Shown piece by piece: positions 60,070 through 64,000 of a DNA stretch of 64,000 bases. Origin of the DNA: Bacteroidales bacterium (lineage in GTDB: Bacteria; Bacteroidota; Bacteroidia; Bacteroidales; UBA932); the NCBI GenBank assembly GCA_017415715.1, contig JAFQFD010000029.1:1-64000 (forward strand), read 5' to 3'. Every line of letters starts with the position of its first letter. The stretch's first letter is position 1. The position numbers were made by a program, and so were the translations under genes. The notes under the pieces are model-generated. The model saw nothing but the letters and a program-made list of their open reading frames with translations. It was not told where the DNA came from and searched no databases.

Positions 60070-61047
60070 TTACATCACGATTTTAACATTATCCAGCCAC
60101 ACCGTGTTGCCGACTCCGCCATAGAAAGCCTTGCCGCAGCTCGATATTACATGAAGGAGAAGATGGGTCGGTTCTGTTCCCGGCTCCGCCCAGCCTTCCT
60201 CCTGGATGATGACATTCTTTCCCTTGCTGTTTATGGCATGATATGCTGTTTCAGGGTCGGTCTTGAGTCCCATGTATTCCTTATAGAACGGTTGTCCTGT
60301 GATGTCTCCGTATACGAGAGGGATTTCATATCCGTTGATCCATTCGGGAATGTCCTCCGACAGTCTTCTGATGCCGGTCGCAACTCTTAAGGCATGTACA
60401 TTTCCATCTTCATCCTCCCATCTCTTCTGCAGTATGAATGTAATCTCTGCCGAATCCGGATATCCGAGCGGCTTGAGCTTCGAGAAGCCTGTTCCGCGGA
60501 TCACTTCATGACCTACATCGGCCTTGATATCCATCCTGACAGCCTTCGGAAATCCTGTGAACGGCACACCATACAGAACTTTCGCCATCGGGTCTTTTGT
60601 TGTCGTGATAGGCTCAGGGAGCACTCCTACAAGCATCGCTCCCTGACAAGTGACATCCATGTTGATCACGCCCAGCGCCTTGACTTCCTCTATATGGGTC
60701 TCTATCCTGCAGCAGTATCCATCGCCTCTCTTCTCAGGGAATACCGTATTGTTGGTCTTCACGACTCCAGCCACGATGGCAAGGACATTGTTTGTTCTCC
60801 ATATATATCCTTCCGGTGCAGAGAACGGAGTCTTACCTGTGAAGACAGTCTCTTGATCTCCGTAGAACTCATACAGACATTCGGTCGCGCCACCTATAAG
60901 GGCCGACTCCTTCACCTCCCTCTTGCTCCAGTTGTCAAACTTTCCATACGAATTGATGGCATCCACTACCGACTGCTGGGCATGAAGATTGCCCGCGAAT
61001 GCCATTGCCGCGAGGAGCGGCAGCACGATAAATCTTGCTCGTCTCAT
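60070..61047 (-). CDS. Secreted protein, PCMD-like (putative carbohydrate metabolism domain)
   Basis: A 325-residue exported protein (signal peptide ending HAQ, about residue 24). The pattern INSYGKFDNW near the start, GYIWRTNN, GDGYCCRIETH, GVPFTGFPKAVRMDIK, and a C-terminal LLLHVISSCGKAFYGGVGNTVWLDNVKIVM resembles the PCMD family, a beta-sandwich group found in Bacteroidota that may bind glycans. The match is by pattern only. A TATATTTG -7 box lies upstream. No glycan-utilisation genes are next to it. Confidence 0.55.
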   Translation of the reverse strand: MRRARFIVLPLLAAMAFAGNLHAQQSVVDAINSYGKFDNWSKREVKESALIGGATECLYEFYGDQETVFTGKTPFSAPEGYIWRTNNVLAIVAGVVKTNNTVFPEKRGDGYCCRIETHIEEVKALGVINMDVTCQGAMLVGVLPEPITTTKDPMAKVLYGVPFTGFPKAVRMDIKADVGHEVIRGTGFSKLKPLGYPDSAEITFILQKRWEDEDGNVHALRVATGIRRLSEDIPEWINGYEIPLVYGDITGQPFYKEYMGLKTDPETAYHAINSKGKNVIIQEEGWAEPGTEPTHLLLHVISSCGKAFYGGVGNTVWLDNVKIVM

Positions 61048-61117
61048 AAAAAATGGTTAAATATGCAATTCCGTTTGCAAATATAGCAAGCATTTGGCAA
61101 AGACACACCCGGAAGCG

Positions 61118-63289
61118 ATGAAAATAAAGACCTTTTTATATATATTGCTGATCCTTTTGACAACAGCAGCGCATGCAAGGCCTGTACGTCCTGGGAAATA
61201 CACCTTCACACAGCCTGACGGGACGACCTTCACCGCAGTCTGCCGAGGAGATGAATTCACAAAAATCAACACGACAGTTTCAGGCGAGGCAATAGTCCGC
61301 GATGTTGACGGTTGGTGGAACTATGCTTACTACGCCGCTGACGGCCGGCTGGTCAGCAGCGGATGCCGCGTGCACACGCCGGCATCGGCAGATGTGCTGG
61401 CCGCAAGCCGCATGATCCCATATGGTGTACTGTCAGCCCGGGCACATGAGAAACGTTCCGCGCATCTGATGCACAACGAGACGCCGATTCTTGCAAGGGT
61501 ACAGAAAAGCGTAATGACCAAGGGAGGGACCTCCGAGACTGTAACCAAGCATGGTCTTGTCATTCTTGCCCAGTTTGCTGACGTGGAATTCCAGCACAGC
61601 AGAGAAGATTTCATCGCAATGCTGACACAGGAAGGGTACTCGGAAGGCGGCGCCACAGGATGTGCAAAGGAATATTTCGACGACCAGTTCGGCGGACTGT
61701 TCGAGTTTGACTTCCAGGTCAGCCAGATCGTCACATTGCCCAAGAACAGGGCATATTATGGTCAGAATGACAGCTACGGGGATGACCTCAGACCCGCTGA
61801 GATGGTGAAGGAAGCCTGCGAGCTTGCACATCAGGCAGGAACGGACTTCGCGCTTTATGATGACGACAATGACGGAGAGGTCGACAATGTGTTTGTCATA
61901 TTCCCCGGCAAGGACGAAGCCGACGATCCGGACAAGAACCAGGACTGCATCTGGTCACACTCATGGTTCATAACCAGCGGAGCCCAGCTTCCGAAGCTCA
62001 CTCTTGACGGTAAAACCATAGACCAGTATGCCTGTACGGCCGAATTGATGCGTCTGCAGACAGGCTATGCCCTGGCGGGCATCGGCACATTCTGCCACGA
62101 ATTCGCACATACTCTCGGACTTCCCGACTTCTATGACACCGACTACGAAGAAAGCGGCGGATGGGCCGCCGGACTGTGGATGTCGACCTCATTGATGGAC
62201 GGAGGCAACAGCAACAACAACAGCAACACTCCCCCATTCCTGAACTCGATAGAAAGAATGATGACCGGCCTGGCGGAGCCTGTCACCATCACAGGCAACG
62301 GCACATACACCCTGGAGCCTCTGCACAAGAGCAACAGGTTCTACAAGATCGAGACTGACAGAAAGAATGAATATTATCTGCTGGAATGCAGGGAAGAGGA
62401 AGGATGGGACAGTCACATCGGCGGAAGCGGAATGCTGGTATACCACATTGACCGCACCAGCCCGTCAGTATGGAACTACAACGAGGTAAATTGCAATCCC
62501 GCACATCAGAATGCCGACCTGGTCGAAGCAGACAGAAGAGCTGAAATCCTGACAGACGCCAACTATTGGAGCCTCGTAGAAAACATAGGCGGAATATTCT
62601 TCCCGTACGGCAGCACCAACAGTCTGACTCCGACCTCGACACCAGGTCTGAAATTCTGGAGCGGAAAGGCCGGCGACATCTCCATCAAGGAGATCAGTCG
62701 TGACGGCAGCAACATCACATTCTACGTCCTGGGATTCGACGGAGAGCTGCCTCCGGCCCCGACCAATCTAAAGGTTGAAGCATTCATGGATGCAGCCATC
62801 CTCAACTTCGAAAGCGACAGGGCTTATGACGGGGAAGCCACAGTGGTATGGAACAGGGCAAACCAGGAAGAAGAGATGCTCAAGCTCCAGCCATATGAGA
62901 CCGGTAAATACGCCGTCATCTTCGAGGGACTTACGCCCGGCAACAAGACATACAACATCAAGGTATATTTCGAAACAGACGGAGTGCAGGGCGAAAGCCG
63001 CAAGACAGCCTTCATGACCAGCAGGGAGGCTCCGGTGAGCTGGCCGTACATATATCTGGGCAAGAATGCTGCCGGGACCGGAACATTCAAGACCGGGACC
63101 AAAGTGCCCCTGCGTGTCTATAATGCTGCAGATGCCGAGGCCATTGAATGGACTTTTGACGGCAAGGCCACAGGACCGGCCGGGGACGGATATTTCGAGG
63201 TCACCCGAGGCGGAGTGCTCAAGGCACATGTCTACTGGAAAGACGGAAGCGTAGACATTCTCGAAAAGGTTATAAATGTAATGGAATAG
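61118..63289 (+). CDS. Secreted M6-family metalloprotease
   Basis: A 723-residue exported protease (signal peptide LYILLILLTTAAHA). After a propeptide-like region (to about 130), the M6 domain has EYFDDQFGGLFEFDFQVS, an Asp-rich calcium-like DDDNDGEVDNVFVIFPG and the zinc site GTFCHEFAHTLGLPDFYDTD. A short Asn/Ser run (GNSNNNSNT) lies near 62210. The C-terminus has an Fn3-like domain (PPAPTNLKVEAFMDAAILNF). It is of the immune-inhibitor-A type. The ATG at 61118 is chosen over a TTG at 61094. The lipoprotein gene follows after 1 bp. Confidence 0.9.
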   Translation: MKIKTFLYILLILLTTAAHARPVRPGKYTFTQPDGTTFTAVCRGDEFTKINTTVSGEAIVRDVDGWWNYAYYAADGRLVSSGCRVHTPASADVLAASRMIPYGVLSARAHEKRSAHLMHNETPILARVQKSVMTKGGTSETVTKHGLVILAQFADVEFQHSREDFIAMLTQEGYSEGGATGCAKEYFDDQFGGLFEFDFQVSQIVTLPKNRAYYGQNDSYGDDLRPAEMVKEACELAHQAGTDFALYDDDNDGEVDNVFVIFPGKDEADDPDKNQDCIWSHSWFITSGAQLPKLTLDGKTIDQYACTAELMRLQTGYALAGIGTFCHEFAHTLGLPDFYDTDYEESGGWAAGLWMSTSLMDGGNSNNNSNTPPFLNSIERMMTGLAEPVTITGNGTYTLEPLHKSNRFYKIETDRKNEYYLLECREEEGWDSHIGGSGMLVYHIDRTSPSVWNYNEVNCNPAHQNADLVEADRRAEILTDANYWSLVENIGGIFFPYGSTNSLTPTSTPGLKFWSGKAGDISIKEISRDGSNITFYVLGFDGELPPAPTNLKVEAFMDAAILNFESDRAYDGEATVVWNRANQEEEMLKLQPYETGKYAVIFEGLTPGNKTYNIKVYFETDGVQGESRKTAFMTSREAPVSWPYIYLGKNAAGTGTFKTGTKVPLRVYNAADAEAIEWTFDGKATGPAGDGYFEVTRGGVLKAHVYWKDGSVDILEKVINVME

Positions 63290-63290
63290 T

Positions 63291-63710
63291 ATGAAACGTA
63301 TATATATAATATGTATAGCTGTCACCGTGGCTCTTCTGTCCAGTTGCGACAGATACCAGCCTGAAGAACTGCTGTTGCCCAAATCTGACATCTCGCTCAC
63401 GATAAAGGGAGAAGACCAGATCCGGTATGACCAGGAGACTTGGCAGCTGGGACATAATGCAGAAAAGAACGAGTTCCGCGCCGTCAATGACAAGCTCACA
63501 GACTGGATGATACTTCGATGCAATGCAGACCCGTCTACGGTAGGGCAAAGCGTCACAGCATATCTGGAATACACCACTTCCAACGACACTAAGAAGCTCA
63601 ACGCTCTGACATTCACCGTCGAGAAGACCAGTCCCGAAGGCCTGATCTGGCTTTGGAACGACGACAAGAAGATCGGAGTCGTCGTCAAAGACCTGAGCGA
63701 CAAGCTCTGA
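63291..63710 (+). CDS. Small lipoprotein of unknown function, co-transcribed with the M6 protease
   Basis: A 139-residue lipoprotein (lipobox LLSSC, Cys19). The mature part is a single beta-rich domain (ISLTIKGEDQIRYDQETWQLGHNAEKNEFRAVNDKLTDWMILRC) resembling Ig-like/BACON-style folds only in general pattern. The 1-bp gap to the protease gene implies coupled expression, perhaps as a partner or inhibitor; that is inference. Confidence 0.7.
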   Translation: MKRIYIICIAVTVALLSSCDRYQPEELLLPKSDISLTIKGEDQIRYDQETWQLGHNAEKNEFRAVNDKLTDWMILRCNADPSTVGQSVTAYLEYTTSNDTKKLNALTFTVEKTSPEGLIWLWNDDKKIGVVVKDLSDKL

Positions 63711-63742
63711 CCCGGACACTCAGCATTCTCTTGCTCCTTTTT

Positions 63743-63850
63743 GTGCCTGGTCGTCAATATTGTCGACGACCAAGCACGCCGAGATGGCTTACACGCACAT
63801 CTACGGCATACTGCCGTGCTTGGAGGGCCACCAAAATGAAGACCGAGCAC
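63743..63850. repeat. 108-bp REP-like palindromic element, copy 3 (diverged)
   Basis: Same length and layout as copies 1 and 2: an outer hairpin GTGCCTGGTCGTC/GACGACCAAGCAC with a 9-nt loop AATATTGTC, a linker containing TTACAC, a small hairpin CGGCATACTGCCG, and a closing ACCGAGCAC. Sequence identity is clearly lower than between copies 1 and 2, but stems are largely maintained by compensating changes. Confidence 0.78.
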
Positions 63851-63880
63851 ACCTATGTCTGCTGCAGTTTCAAATGATAA

Positions 63881-63904
63881 AAGGGCGACCATACGGCCGC
63901 CCTT
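63881..63904. terminator. Terminator for the partial gene at the right edge
   Basis: AAGGGCG/CGCCCTT stem (63881-63887, 63898-63904), extended by GACC/GGCC-like pairing inside, 26 bp after the stop of the minus-strand partial gene; A/T at the base. Confidence 0.7.
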
Positions 63905-63929
63905 CATTATGTTCAATCAAATATTCCGA

Positions 63930-64000
63930 TTAGTTGAGCTTGTAGAGTGAGATACCGATGTTCTGAGCCATAACAGCTATGTATCTTGTACCGTCGATCA
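63930..64000 (-). CDS. 3' end of a gene running off the window (unknown)
   Basis: 22 codons and a TAA stop, ending IDGTRYIAVMAQNIGISLYKLN. The pattern (TRYIAVxAxxxGISLYKL) looks like the last strand pair of a beta-propeller or BACON/DUF protein, but the fragment is too short to name. Confidence 0.6.
   Translation of the reverse strand, partial: IDGTRYIAVMAQNIGISLYKLN

Noticed and set aside
62768..63916. Minus-strand 382-codon ORF opposite the M6 protease and lipoprotein genes
   Set aside because: It is antisense to two well-supported genes, has a cysteine/serine-rich shadow composition and also crosses the REP-like copy 3.

Overview
This window reads as chromosomal DNA of a member of the Bacteroidota, most likely an uncultured or gut-type Bacteroidales. 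The signs are: repeated promoter cores of the form TTG/TTTG-N19-22-TAnnTTTG in front of genes, weak or absent Shine-Dalgarno sequences, families typical of the phylum (DUF4293, clostripain-like C11 lipoprotein, PepSY-like periplasmic proteins, PCMD-like secreted protein, membrane AraC regulators, histone-H1-like small protein, a FISUMP-type lipoprotein as diversity-generating retroelement target), and a balanced base composition. I cannot assign a genus from sequence alone.

Layout. 1-9.4 kb: tRNA-Leu, an outer-membrane barrel protein, initiator tRNA, hisS, two PepSY-like secreted proteins, a FecCD-type ABC permease/ATPase pair, and the housekeeping run polA, ECF sigma factor, rsmG, rpmH. 9.4-20.1 kb (minus strand): a secreted alpha/beta hydrolase, ettA, a membrane AraC regulator, two YitT transporters, leuS, a degenerate M28 peptidase fused to a TonB C-terminal domain, and a SPOR lipoprotein. 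20.1-37.7 kb: capA-like gene, phoH-like gene, TPR protein, gyrA, clpC (gyrA and clpC have overlapping divergent promoters), an AI-2E-type permease with a secreted esterase, a nucleoside phosphorylase, DUF4293, the fatty-acid cluster fabH-fabK-fabF-fabZ, a membrane LytTR regulator and a thioesterase.

The accessory part is 37.7-47.9 kb. Two near-identical 108-bp palindromic REP-like elements bracket an XRE regulator with two paralogous small membrane proteins and a REP-associated tyrosine (Y1/HUH) transposase; a third, diverged 108-bp copy lies at 63.7 kb. After prfA comes a complete diversity-generating retroelement (DGR), all on the minus strand: P-loop protein, target lipoprotein with a C-terminal variable repeat (VR), hairpins, an accessory protein combining a MutS-I-like N-terminus with an Avd-like helical C-terminus, the template repeat (TR), and the reverse transcriptase. 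TR and VR are each 184 bp; aligned by hand they differ at 30 positions, 28 of which are adenines in TR, and the other two differences are silent. 22 of 24 template asparagine codons are changed in the target. An Rpn/PD-(D/E)XK nuclease gene follows.

47-64 kb returns to core genes: tcdA, mazG, an acyl-CoA transferase, a histone-like small protein, pth and rplY (with a structured leader), a C11 peptidase, dipeptidyl peptidase III, a XerC/D recombinase, an FKBP isomerase, pnuC, an N-acetylglucosamine-kinase-type ATPase, recR, corA (with a structured leader), a PCMD-like protein, an M6 metalloprotease with a companion lipoprotein, and the 3' end of one more gene at the window edge.
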